NCBI GenBank assembly: GCA_964577375.1
Contig: CAZNYW010000004.1
Span: 52,465-116,464 of the forward strand
DNA length: 64,000 bases
Direction: 5' to 3'
From: DATKUC01 sp964577375
Lineage (GTDB): Bacteria; Spirochaetota; Spirochaetia; DSM-27196; DATKUC01
Of this stretch, positions 8,681 through 17,087 are shown piece after piece (the stretch's first letter is position 1; each line of letters begins with the position of its first letter). Both the position numbers and the translations under genes were made by a program. Under the pieces are notes generated by a model. The model saw nothing but the letters and a program-made list of their open reading frames with translations. It had not been told where the DNA came from and did no database searches.

Positions 8681-9941
8681 CCCAAACGGGATCGGGCTCG
8701 AAAACAGTGCAGCGATAATTTCGGTAGGCACTGAGCTTACCGAAGGAAAAATCGCGGACACCCATGGACGCTTCATTGCCTCCGCTCTCAGGGTGCTCGC
8801 TATCAGACTTTGTCACATCGTCACCATTCCCGATGACCGCGAGCTCTTCGTGGCGGCGGTTCGCAGCCTTACCAGGGAGAGCGGTCTGGTCTTTGTGACC
8901 GGCGGTCTGGGTCCGACCAGCGACGATCTGACGCGGGAAGTGCTATCGGCAGAGGCGGGCAGAGAGCTGGTTTACAGCGAAGCTGCCTGGCAGGCGCTCG
9001 AAGCACGGCTTGGAGGAAGGGCTTCGGAAAGCAACCGGAAACAGGCCTATGTACCGGAGGGCTTTGAAATGCTCCCGAATCGCAACGGAACCGCTCCAGG
9101 TTTCTACGGCGAGATCGGGCGGAGCCTCGTTTTCGCACTTCCCGGGCCGCCGCGGGAACTGCGCCCCATGTTTGAAGATCAGGTGCTGCCCCTTCTGCGG
9201 AGCCGGTACGGTGCCGGGGAGTTCGCCGAGTCTGCGGCGACAGCCTTCCTGACGTCGGAATCCCGGCTGGAAGAGCTGCTGCAGAAACACGCGCTTCCGG
9301 GGATCAGCTGGGGAACGAGGGTCGATGACCTCGGTATAGCCTTTTTCGTTCGCGGCGCGTCGGCCGAAGCGAGAGCTGCCGTGATTGCATCGCTGCGGGA
9401 CGAGCTCGGTGCCGGTTACGTCCGTGAAGGTGAAACGAGCGCGGCGAAGGTGCTTTTCGAGGCGCTAAAGGGGCGCGGTCTTCGGATGTGCGCGGCCGAA
9501 TCGTGCACCGGCGGACTGATAGCCAAACTGATGACCGACATTCCGGGAAGCTCCGATGTATTCTGGGGCGGCTGGGTCGTCTATTCGAACGATGCAAAGG
9601 AGACTCAGCTTTCCGTTCGAGCCTCCACGCTCGAAAGTTCGGGCGCGGTATCCCGGGAGACCGTGCGCGAAATGGCGCTCGGCGCCTGCGAAGCGTCCGG
9701 AGCCGGCCTCTCGATCGCGGTCTCGGGAATAGCAGGGCCCGAAGGCGCGTCGAAGGAGAAACCCGTCGGAACCGTCTGGATCGGTGTCTGTCTGAAGGGA
9801 GGTGCAGCCACCGAGGAGCTATTCCACTTCAGAGGTGACCGCGATCGGGTTCGACGCCAGTCGGCGGTCGCAGGCATGCTTCTTGCGGAACAGCTCCTGT
9901 CCACCGCCGGAGGTACTTCTCCCGACGGTAAGAGAAACTAG
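8673..9941 (+). CDS. cinA: CinA-family protein with NMN deamidase C-terminal domain
   Basis: A 422-residue two-domain protein. The N-terminal molybdopterin-binding-like (MoCF) domain has ISVGTELTEGKIADT and FVTGGLGPTSDDLT; the C-terminal CinA domain starts near residue 265 with AAESCTGGLIAKL and has VSGIAGPEG. In characterised homologues the C-terminal domain deamidates NMN to nicotinate mononucleotide in the pyridine nucleotide cycle and the N-terminal domain is an ADP-ribose pyrophosphatase. The start is a GTG at 8673 overlapping the bactofilin stop by 8 bases; no earlier start exists. Confidence 0.93.
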   Translation: MSDPNGIGLENSAAIISVGTELTEGKIADTHGRFIASALRVLAIRLCHIVTIPDDRELFVAAVRSLTRESGLVFVTGGLGPTSDDLTREVLSAEAGRELVYSEAAWQALEARLGGRASESNRKQAYVPEGFEMLPNRNGTAPGFYGEIGRSLVFALPGPPRELRPMFEDQVLPLLRSRYGAGEFAESAATAFLTSESRLEELLQKHALPGISWGTRVDDLGIAFFVRGASAEARAAVIASLRDELGAGYVREGETSAAKVLFEALKGRGLRMCAAESCTGGLIAKLMTDIPGSSDVFWGGWVVYSNDAKETQLSVRASTLESSGAVSRETVREMALGACEASGAGLSIAVSGIAGPEGASKEKPVGTVWIGVCLKGGAATEELFHFRGDRDRVRRQSAVAGMLLAEQLLSTAGGTSPDGKRN

Positions 9942-9956
9942 GAGGAACACTGTAGC

Positions 9957-9985
9957 TTGACAGTGTATGTAGTTCGCAATATATT
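9957..9985 (+). promoter_or_regulatory. Near-consensus promoter of the rho transcript
   Basis: TTGACA (9957-9962), a 17-base spacer and TATATT (9980-9985), starting 16 bases after the cinA stop. It would give rho a leader of about 330 bases. Confidence 0.8.
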
Positions 9986-9991
9986 GGTCTG

Positions 9992-10321
9992 GTAAGCCAC
10001 ATGGTATTCGGCTCGTGAGTCCCCTACAAGCAATTCGTGCCTGAAAAGATCCAGATGTTGAATGTTTATCCGGCGACAAGTGTGGGGACCGGTAGATTCG
10101 GGCAGGGGCGTATGGTGCGCGTGATGGCTGATCAAGCGGCGATCCCTGCTCATCGAATACGTGTTCAGGGATAGCGAGCCTGCCCTGCGTCACGCGGCGC
10201 GCAGCGGCACATCCGGTTTACGCCAGATCGGCGGATGAACACAACCAATCAGAACTAAGATGTCAGTACATGCTCACGTTCTTCAAATACAAACTCATTT
10301 TCATCTTGACTGGAGAGATTG
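9992..10321 (+). promoter_or_regulatory. Long rho leader with a possible 39-codon leader ORF
   Basis: About 330 bases lie between the predicted start of transcription and the rho ATG, with no gene on either strand that I can support. Inside is a short frame, ATG at 10055 to TAG at 10174, encoding 39 residues beginning MLNVYPATSV; its ribosome site is weak. Escherichia coli rho also has a long leader with a short peptide ORF and is autoregulated by Rho-dependent attenuation. The parallel is an inference from position and length only. Confidence 0.45.
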
Positions 10322-12214
10322 ATGGCAATAATCCGGAGGAAAAGAAGCAGCACCGCGGCCGGCGGGGGCGGAGACGCATTCACATCCTCAACACCACAGA
10401 ATGAACTGGATCTCGGTGGAGAAAACGGCGGCACTCAGAACAGAGACGTTGCGAAATATGACGCGCCGGCCGAAAATGGGTCGGCTTTACAGGCCGGCGG
10501 CGCTGCCGAAGAGGGCGGCTCCGCGGCAGACGAGACCGCGTCCGGCGGTAATGGGGGGCAAGTGAACGGTTCAAACGGCTCACGATCGAACGGAAGTTCA
10601 AGTGCCGGCGGAGGCAACCCGAACGGTGGCGCCAGGCGAAAAACCAAGAAGAAAAAGGTCAGAGTTGAGCTCATAAAGGATCAGGTACCGGAGAATGCAG
10701 ACGCAGCCGACATGAAGGAGGCAGCTATGGATAGCCGTGATACCCGAGAGAGTGAAGACAACCGGCAGGCCCGTGATGCCGAGACGGCCGAGACAAATTC
10801 GGTGGAAACTCCCGAAGAGGAGCGTGCCGCGGTACGGGAAAGGATATTCGAAGATTCTCAGAATCGACGCCCAAGGCACGGTGACACTCGTTATGCGGGC
10901 AGGCGGTTCAATCGCGGGGAGCCCATCGAGGACCGCAGCATCAGCATCAACGAGCTGATCAACATGAACATGAAGGACCTGCGGGCCCTTGGCGGCAAGA
11001 TGGGGATCAGCCAGGAAGGGCTGATGTCCCTCAAGAAGCAGGAAATTGTATTTGCGATTCTGAAGGCTCACACCGAGCGCAATGGAATCATCTACGCCTA
11101 TGGCTCACTCGAGATCCTGCCGGACGGCTACGGTTTTCTGAGATCTCCCCAGAACTCCTACCTGCCGGGACCTGACGACATTTACATTTCACCAAGTCAG
11201 ATCAGGCTGTTCAATCTGAAGACCGGCGATACGGTGTACGGCCAGATCCGGCCGCCCAAAGAGGGCGAGCGGTTCTTCGCTATGCTGCGGGTGGAGAGCG
11301 TCAACTTCGATCCGCCCTCCGTCGCGCAGACCCGTATTCCGTTCGACAACCTCACGCCTCTCTACCCGGACGAGAGGCTCAATCTGGAGACGCCGGACGG
11401 CGACAATTCGACTCGAATGATCAACCTCTTCTGCCCTATCGGCAAGGGACAGCGCGGGCTGATCGTTTCGCCTCCGAGGACTGGTAAGACCATCCTGCTG
11501 CAGAAGATCGCCAACGCCATCACTGTAAATCATCCAGAAGTCTACATGATCGTGCTGCTCATCGACGAACGGCCTGAAGAGGTCACCGACATGCAGCGCA
11601 ACGTCCAGGCGGAGGTCGTTTCCTCGACCTTCGACGAGCAGGCAACCCGCCACGTGCAGGTCGCCGAGATGGTGCTCGAAAAGGCGCGCCGTCTTGTCGA
11701 GCACAAGAAGGATGTAGTGATTCTGCTCGACTCCATAACGCGTTTGGCGCGTGCCTACAACCAGACCGTCCCGACCTCCGGGAAGATCCTTTCCGGTGGC
11801 GTGGACTCGAACGCTCTTCACAAACCGAAACGATTCTTCGGTGCCGCGCGAAATATCGAGGACGGCGGAAGCCTCACCATCGTGGCAACCGCGCTGATCG
11901 AAACCGGCAGCCGCATGGATGAGGTCATCTTCGAGGAGTTCAAGGGCACCGGCAACATGGAAATCAACCTGGATCGCCGCCTTTCCGACCGCCGTCTCTT
12001 CCCTGCCATCAACATCAAGAAGTCGGGAACCCGGCGTGAAGATCTCCTGCTCACCGAGGAGGAGCTCAACAAGATGTGGGTGCTGCGGAAGGTGATCAAC
12101 CCGATGGACGACGTCGAGATCATCGAGCTTCTCGTTGACAGGATGAAGAAAACCAAGAATAATGAGGCTTTCCTGCGGTCAATGAACACATCGAGCGTGT
12201 CAGGCGACCTTTAA
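10322..12214 (+). CDS. rho: Transcription termination factor Rho with long low-complexity N-terminal extension
   Basis: A 630-residue hexameric RNA helicase, against about 420 in Escherichia coli. The conserved Rho starts near residue 205 (ISINELINMNMKDLRALG), followed by the RNA-binding cold-shock fold, the P-loop PPRTGKT, Walker B VVILLDSITRLARAYN, the Q-loop KILSGGVDS and the R-loop KGTGNMEINL. Residues 10-200 are Gly/Asn/Ser/Glu-rich with a basic patch RRKTKKKK (about 106-113), and are expected to be disordered. Similar insertions in other bacterial Rho proteins alter RNA binding or confer prion-like assembly. The ATG at 10322 has GGAGAG just upstream; the rpmE gene follows. Confidence 0.97.
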   Translation: MAIIRRKRSSTAAGGGGDAFTSSTPQNELDLGGENGGTQNRDVAKYDAPAENGSALQAGGAAEEGGSAADETASGGNGGQVNGSNGSRSNGSSSAGGGNPNGGARRKTKKKKVRVELIKDQVPENADAADMKEAAMDSRDTRESEDNRQARDAETAETNSVETPEEERAAVRERIFEDSQNRRPRHGDTRYAGRRFNRGEPIEDRSISINELINMNMKDLRALGGKMGISQEGLMSLKKQEIVFAILKAHTERNGIIYAYGSLEILPDGYGFLRSPQNSYLPGPDDIYISPSQIRLFNLKTGDTVYGQIRPPKEGERFFAMLRVESVNFDPPSVAQTRIPFDNLTPLYPDERLNLETPDGDNSTRMINLFCPIGKGQRGLIVSPPRTGKTILLQKIANAITVNHPEVYMIVLLIDERPEEVTDMQRNVQAEVVSSTFDEQATRHVQVAEMVLEKARRLVEHKKDVVILLDSITRLARAYNQTVPTSGKILSGGVDSNALHKPKRFFGAARNIEDGGSLTIVATALIETGSRMDEVIFEEFKGTGNMEINLDRRLSDRRLFPAINIKKSGTRREDLLLTEEELNKMWVLRKVINPMDDVEIIELLVDRMKKTKNNEAFLRSMNTSSVSGDL

Positions 12215-12257
12215 AGGGACCCGGGAAGCACTACGTCATTGTGAGAGGAATTGAGAT

Positions 12258-12506
12258 ATGAAAAAGGATATCCATCCGAACTACCGACCGGTCGTTTTCA
12301 AGGACGCCGCCTCCGGAACGCTTTTCCTTACCCGGTCGACCATCGAGACGAAAGAGAAGATCAAGTACGAAGACGGAAACGAGTATCCGATGTTCCAGGT
12401 CGAAATCTCGAGCGCGTCGCACCCGTTCTATACCGGTAAGCAGCAGCTCGTGGATACCGCTGGCCGTGTGGAACGATTCAAGCGAAAGTACAACATCAAG
12501 AACTGA
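12258..12506 (+). CDS. rpmE: 50S ribosomal protein L31 type B
   Basis: An 82-residue L31 of the zinc-free B type: it begins MKKDIHPNYRPVVF and has SSASHPFYTGK, and contains no cysteine pairs. The C-minus form is usually the zinc-sparing paralogue, but here it sits in the housekeeping position behind rho, as the only L31 in the window. RBS GAGAGGAA precedes the ATG. It is followed by a rho-independent terminator at 12533, closing the rho-rpmE unit. Confidence 0.95.
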   Translation: MKKDIHPNYRPVVFKDAASGTLFLTRSTIETKEKIKYEDGNEYPMFQVEISSASHPFYTGKQQLVDTAGRVERFKRKYNIKN

Positions 12507-12532
12507 TTCTCGAGCAAGTGAAGAGAATGACG

Positions 12533-12565
12533 GCCGCACTTCCGGTATGGGGGTGCGGCTTTTTT
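12533..12565 (+). terminator. Rho-independent terminator after rpmE
   Basis: GCCGCAC (12533-12539) pairs with GTGCGGC (12553-12559), with a 13-base loop followed by six T. The tail touches the end of the convergent lnt copy 2. Confidence 0.92.
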
Positions 12566-14286
12566 CATGCATCCGTGACGCGGACAGGGTCCGCCGGAGC
12601 CCTCCTGCGCTTCAGCGACCGGTGCCACACCAGGTGATTGCGGATGAGCAGGCCGAGGAGGAGAAGAAGCATGCCCACCGGCAGGTAGTCGCCGAAGCGG
12701 GTGTATATGGTGGGTGTCGCCGTCCGGTAGATTGGAATCTCCACCGGCAGAACGTCCTGCCGGAACATCGGAAGGGAGGCGATAACCCGGCCGTAGGCGT
12801 CGACGACCGAGGTGAGTCCGGAGTTGGTCGATCGCACCAGTGTTATCCGGTTTTCGATTGAGCGAAATCTGGCAGCCACGAAGTGCTGGATCTGCGCCGA
12901 GTTGGTATTGGACCAGGAGTTGTTGGTGAGATTGATCAGAACCTGCGCTCCGTGCCTGACGAAATTCCTGCAAAGGTAACCGAATGCATCCTCGAAACAG
13001 ATGGGGGTTCCGAAGCTGAGCTTTCCTCCACTGCGAAGAGGGACGGTGAATACCGTATAGCGTCTCCCCGGAACCCATATTGCCTCCAGGCCGATGGCAT
13101 TCTGCACAAATGATCGCACGAAGGGTACGTCCCAGAAAGGAAAGCTCTCGGCGAACGGGACAAGGTGCTGTTTGCCGTAGTACTCGACCATCCGCGCCTG
13201 CGGGTCAAGAAGTATCACCGCATTCATCGCATCCCAGCGGCTGTCGACCAGATAGGGACTGCCGGTGACCAGGTAGGTTCCCAGGCTGCGAACGAAGGGT
13301 ATGAAGGGGTCATCGGAGGGATTCTGGAGATAGAAGTTTCTGCCCTGGGTGAAGGGGTAGCGCAGGCTGGTTTCGCTCCACACTACCACGTCAGGGGTGT
13401 GGCCAAGCCTCTCTATGCCCTGCCTGGAGAGATTCTCGGCGGTCCGCAGAGTCTCGACATCATTGCCCTGAATCCACGAGTCGCTGTTCTGCTGGACGAG
13501 GACGGCTGAAAAATGGTTTACGACCGGGATCGGCAGCGCAAGTCTCAGGAATCCGTAGACGAGCACCATCACGAGCACCGCCGCAAGGAAGATGGCATGA
13601 CCGGCTATCGTTCGAAGAGCCGCGTGCCGTGCGGACCCGGCAGACAGACCGACCGCCGCGCCGGCACGAACGGTCGCACCCGAAGGCGCGCCCGCCCCGG
13701 CGGTGGGATACGTGCCGGCCGGGGACGATGCCTCGCTTCCGGGAAACCAGTATGCAAGCAGCAACTCTGCTGCCAGGGCATTCGCCAGATCGGCGAGAAA
13801 GCAGAGCCCCCAGATCCCGGTGACGTCGACCATCTGCGTAAGCGGGAGGAGGGTGTTGAACGGGTATGCCGACAGACCCCACGGATAGGCGAGAAAACCG
13901 ACCGATTTCAGGTATTCGTAGCCGGTCCAGGCGAAGGCAAAAAGGACCGGCCGGTAGCGAAGCGGTGACCGGAGAAAGTACCACAGAATGGGCGCCAGAA
14001 CAGCGTTGTACCCGGTATACCCCGCGATAACGCCGCCGAGGGTCCAGGCGGAGAACTGACCGAAGTACATCAGCCAGTAGTTGGCGATAGCCGTCGAAAC
14101 GGCGCCGAACAGAACGCCGTGCAGGCTCGCCTCTCGGGGTGAGTCTGCGAGGCGGAGCGCCATGTAGAAGAACGACAGTGCCCAGATTCCGAGGAATGCA
14201 TTTCCGTAGGCGAAGAGCTCGCTGGGGAGCGCAAGTGGGAAAAGCACAGCTGAAAGAAGCGTCAGTACGATCCGGCGAGAACGCAT
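12565..14286 (-). CDS. lnt: Apolipoprotein N-acyltransferase, copy 2
   Basis: A 573-residue paralogue of the Lnt at 5556, with the same plan: about seven N-terminal helices, then a periplasmic nitrilase domain. The catalytic Glu (WSETSL), Lys (YGKQHLVPF) and Cys (TPICFED) and the extra Glu in PFAESFP are all present, so it should be active. It differs from copy 1 by an Ala/Gly/Ser-rich insert of about 40 residues (near residues 180-225) between the last helices of the membrane half. Two intact copies 5.4 kb apart suggest division of labour, for example different lipoprotein sets or acyl donors. A -10-like TATATT lies about 15 bases upstream of the start. Confidence 0.93.
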   Translation of the reverse strand: MRSRRIVLTLLSAVLFPLALPSELFAYGNAFLGIWALSFFYMALRLADSPREASLHGVLFGAVSTAIANYWLMYFGQFSAWTLGGVIAGYTGYNAVLAPILWYFLRSPLRYRPVLFAFAWTGYEYLKSVGFLAYPWGLSAYPFNTLLPLTQMVDVTGIWGLCFLADLANALAAELLLAYWFPGSEASSPAGTYPTAGAGAPSGATVRAGAAVGLSAGSARHAALRTIAGHAIFLAAVLVMVLVYGFLRLALPIPVVNHFSAVLVQQNSDSWIQGNDVETLRTAENLSRQGIERLGHTPDVVVWSETSLRYPFTQGRNFYLQNPSDDPFIPFVRSLGTYLVTGSPYLVDSRWDAMNAVILLDPQARMVEYYGKQHLVPFAESFPFWDVPFVRSFVQNAIGLEAIWVPGRRYTVFTVPLRSGGKLSFGTPICFEDAFGYLCRNFVRHGAQVLINLTNNSWSNTNSAQIQHFVAARFRSIENRITLVRSTNSGLTSVVDAYGRVIASLPMFRQDVLPVEIPIYRTATPTIYTRFGDYLPVGMLLLLLGLLIRNHLVWHRSLKRRRAPADPVRVTDA

Positions 14287-14380
14287 GGTGGTACTCTAAT
14301 ATAAACCCTCGCTCGCGGAAAGAACCCGCGCAGGACTGATCAGGTCAAAATCTTCGATTGCTCCAGTTTTTTTCTTTTTG

Positions 14381-14407
14381 TTGAATTGTTTTGGAGAATC
14401 TTATAAT
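14381..14407 (+). promoter_or_regulatory. Promoter for the galactokinase-like gene
   Basis: Perfect -10 TATAAT at 14402-14407 behind a T-rich stretch. The best -35, TTGAAT (14381-14386), leaves a short 15-base spacer, so the AT-rich upstream sequence or an activator may help. Confidence 0.55.
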
Positions 14408-14448
14408 ATAGGTATCGACTTAAAAGGTGTGTAGAAGGGTGCCGGTAC

Positions 14449-15591
14449 ATGAACGATATCATAGCTCTCCACCGAGCGGAGTACAGCGCAGACCCGGAGA
14501 AGGTTGTGTCTGCCCCTGGCGTGGTGACGCTTATGGGAGAGTACACCGAGCAGAGCGAGGGGTTTGTTCTACCGGTAGCCATAAATCGGACTATGACGGT
14601 CGCCGTCTCAAGGCGAAAAGACAACTCGCTCAGATTCTACGCGGCGAACCTCAACGAACGTAAACGGACCAGTCTTTCGAATCTGAAATACAAGCGCGAA
14701 GACCGCTGGGCAAATTATCTCAAGGGAGTTCTGTACGGACTCATCCAGCTGGGATGCCCTGTTCGCGGCCTGAACATGACCGTCGCCGGCGACGTGCCGT
14801 CGGGAATCGGTCTGGCATCCTCGGCCGCTATGACCGTGGCCGCGGCGGTTGCCACGAAAGAGCTCTTCGATTTTCGCTGTACTCCCGGGCAGATAGTCGA
14901 CTGCGCGCGCAGGGCAGAATCTCAGTTCATGGAAATACCGACAGGAGTGGTTCACCCTTTCGTCGCCTTCAACGGCAGAAAGGGCTATGCTCTGCTGCTC
15001 GACACGCGGAGCCTGGAATTCCGGCCGGTACCCCTCCACATGGGCGATGTGCGCCTACTCATAACAGACTCCCGCGTGCCGCAGAACGTGTCCGAAAACG
15101 AGCTCGCCCAGCGAAATGTGGATTGCGAGCGGTGCGTCGAGATACTCGCGGCCCGGAAGCCGGGTGCCACGCTTCGGGATTTCTCGCCGTCGGACCTGCG
15201 CGACAGTCTCGGGACTATTCCGGAGCGCATTCGACGCCGCTGTCTCCACGTGGTCGAGGAGAACCAGCGTGTTCATGATGCGGAGCTCGCCCTGCGGCAG
15301 AAGAACTTTCACACGCTGGGCAAGCTCATGAACAGGTCGCATGAAAGCCTTCGCGACCTCTTCGAGGTCTCGTGCCCGGAACTGGACTGGCTGGTGAAGC
15401 GATCCTGGGAGACGGAGGGGGTCTACGGGTCGCGGCTGACCGGGACCGGCTTCGGCGGCTGCACGGTAACGCTGCTGCGTGCCGATGCCGTGGAAAAGTA
15501 TCTGAAGCGACTGGAGGACTACGAGCGCATATTTGGTTTCAAGGCCGAAGCGTTCGTGTGCGAGCCGTCGGACGGTGCTAAACTTCTCTAG
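14449..15591 (+). CDS. Galactokinase-like GHMP protein lacking catalytic and sugar-binding residues
   Basis: A 380-residue member of the galactokinase branch of GHMP kinases. ATP-site motifs survive: GDVPSGIGLASSAA (about 114-127) and GTGFGGC (about 332-338). The galactose site does not. The signature GRVNLIGEHTD is here GVVTLMGEYTE, so the usual Arg, His and Asp are Val25, Tyr32 and Glu34. The catalytic motif CGxMDQ is TGVVHP (165-170), putting His169 where the catalytic Asp should be. It may phosphorylate another molecule by a different mechanism, or be a regulator like yeast Gal3. It opens a run with surE and three downstream genes. Confidence 0.88.
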   Translation: MNDIIALHRAEYSADPEKVVSAPGVVTLMGEYTEQSEGFVLPVAINRTMTVAVSRRKDNSLRFYAANLNERKRTSLSNLKYKREDRWANYLKGVLYGLIQLGCPVRGLNMTVAGDVPSGIGLASSAAMTVAAAVATKELFDFRCTPGQIVDCARRAESQFMEIPTGVVHPFVAFNGRKGYALLLDTRSLEFRPVPLHMGDVRLLITDSRVPQNVSENELAQRNVDCERCVEILAARKPGATLRDFSPSDLRDSLGTIPERIRRRCLHVVEENQRVHDAELALRQKNFHTLGKLMNRSHESLRDLFEVSCPELDWLVKRSWETEGVYGSRLTGTGFGGCTVTLLRADAVEKYLKRLEDYERIFGFKAEAFVCEPSDGAKLL

Positions 15592-15618
15592 TGGGACACA
15601 GAAACTGGGTGGGGAACA

Positions 15619-16434
15619 ATGCGGATTTTGCTTACCAATGATGACGGCATAAAGAGTGCCGGAATTGCGATACTCAAAAAATACCTGGAGCCTGATCACG
15701 AGGTCTGGACGGTCGCTCCCGATGGGGAGCGAAGCGGGATGTCGCACTACCTGACGCTGAAGGACCCTGTCAGAGCGCGAAAGGTCGATGAGCGCAGCTA
15801 CATGACCACCGGTTCACCTGCCGACTGCGTCATCGTCGCTCTTCTCGGTATTCTGCCGGAGCGTCCGGACATGGTGCTGTCCGGCATCAACGTCGGGCCC
15901 AACCTCGGTACCGACCTCATCTATTCCGGAACGGCGGCCGCAGCGCGGCAGGCGGCGTTCATGGGTTGCCCGGCCGCAGCGCTGTCGCTTGACGGCTTTG
16001 TCGAGCCGCTCTACTTCGAACCGCTCGCCGGCTTTGTGCGGGACAACCTGGAGCTGCTTCGGGATCTCTGGGACCCGCATCACTTCATAAATGTGAACGC
16101 ACCGAACGTATCCGACGCGGACATGCCGGTGGAGATCACCGAACCCTCACGACGCATCTATCACGACATGCTGGTGAACTACGAATCGCCTCGCGGCGAG
16201 ATATTTTTCTTTCTGGATGGCTCTCCGCCGCTTGCCGAGCCGGCCGAGGGGTCGGATTGGGCGGCGGTTCATCGCGGGTCCATTTCGGTCAGCCCGATTT
16301 ATCTCCACCCGCTCAACCACTTCGAAAACGACCGATACCGGAACGCACAATTCAACCGAAGCAGGGAGCCGGATCGCCGTGGTGATCCGGCAGTCGGGGC
16401 AAACGGAGGGCGCGCAGGGCGTCACGGGGCATGA
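15619..16434 (+). CDS. surE: 5'/3'-nucleotidase SurE
   Basis: A 271-residue nucleotidase hydrolysing nucleoside monophosphates. It starts MRILLTNDDGI, with the metal-binding Asp pair, followed by PDGERSGMS (metal-binding Ser) and SGINVGPNLG (metal-binding Asn), which complete the SurE site. The last 30 residues are Arg/Gly-rich and not part of the fold. It lies 27 bases after the galactokinase-like gene and overlaps the next gene by ATGA. Confidence 0.95.
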   Translation: MRILLTNDDGIKSAGIAILKKYLEPDHEVWTVAPDGERSGMSHYLTLKDPVRARKVDERSYMTTGSPADCVIVALLGILPERPDMVLSGINVGPNLGTDLIYSGTAAAARQAAFMGCPAAALSLDGFVEPLYFEPLAGFVRDNLELLRDLWDPHHFINVNAPNVSDADMPVEITEPSRRIYHDMLVNYESPRGEIFFFLDGSPPLAEPAEGSDWAAVHRGSISVSPIYLHPLNHFENDRYRNAQFNRSREPDRRGDPAVGANGGRAGRHGA

Positions 16435-17087
16435 ACGAAGCGATACGGCTCTACAAGGAACGAAAGTACGAACAGGCTCTGAAGGAGCTCCTGAGCGTGC
16501 ACGTGGAGTCGTCCGAGTATCCTGAACTGTCCTACTACCTTGGTCTCTGCTACACGCAGCTCGGGCGTTATGATGAAGCGGTTCTCTACCTCGAGCAGGT
16601 GGTGGGATCCGATCTGGGATTCGCGCAGCTGTACCAGGCTCGCATGGTGCTCGGATATATCTACGCAGTCACCAAGCGTCACCGGCTTGCGGAATTCGAA
16701 TTCGGCCAGCTTCTGGAAGAGGGTTTCGAATCGGCTAAGGTCTATTCGGCCCTTGCATATACCTGCTACTATCAGGGCAACGTGGAAGAGGCGATCGCAC
16801 ACCTCGAGCACGCACTGATCATGGAACCGGAAAATGCAAATGCCCTGAACTCGCTTGGATATGTCCTCGCCGACCAGGGAAAAAAACTGAGCCGGGCGAT
16901 AAGCTACTGCAAGCGCGCGGTCGCAAAGAGCCCCCGGAACCCGGCCTATCTTGATTCACTTGCCTGGTGCCTCTACAAGAACGGTCGCCGCAAAGAGGCG
17001 GCCGAGATCCTCAAGCGGGCGGCAAAACTGGGTCCCGGCCTGGCGGAGATCCAGGAGCACCTCAAGATCGTGAACGGAGGAGCGTGA
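16431..17087 (+). CDS. TPR-repeat protein
   Basis: A 218-residue soluble protein made almost entirely of TPR helices; clear repeats are YYLGLCYTQLGRYDEAV, YTCYYQGNVEEAIAHLEHAL and YLDSLAWCLYKNGRRKEAA. No signal peptide is seen, so it is probably a cytoplasmic scaffold. It overlaps the surE stop by four bases and its own stop overlaps the next ATG (TGATG), so surE, this gene and the NHL protein are translationally coupled. Function unknown. Confidence 0.9.
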   Translation: MNEAIRLYKERKYEQALKELLSVHVESSEYPELSYYLGLCYTQLGRYDEAVLYLEQVVGSDLGFAQLYQARMVLGYIYAVTKRHRLAEFEFGQLLEEGFESAKVYSALAYTCYYQGNVEEAIAHLEHALIMEPENANALNSLGYVLADQGKKLSRAISYCKRAVAKSPRNPAYLDSLAWCLYKNGRRKEAAEILKRAAKLGPGLAEIQEHLKIVNGGA

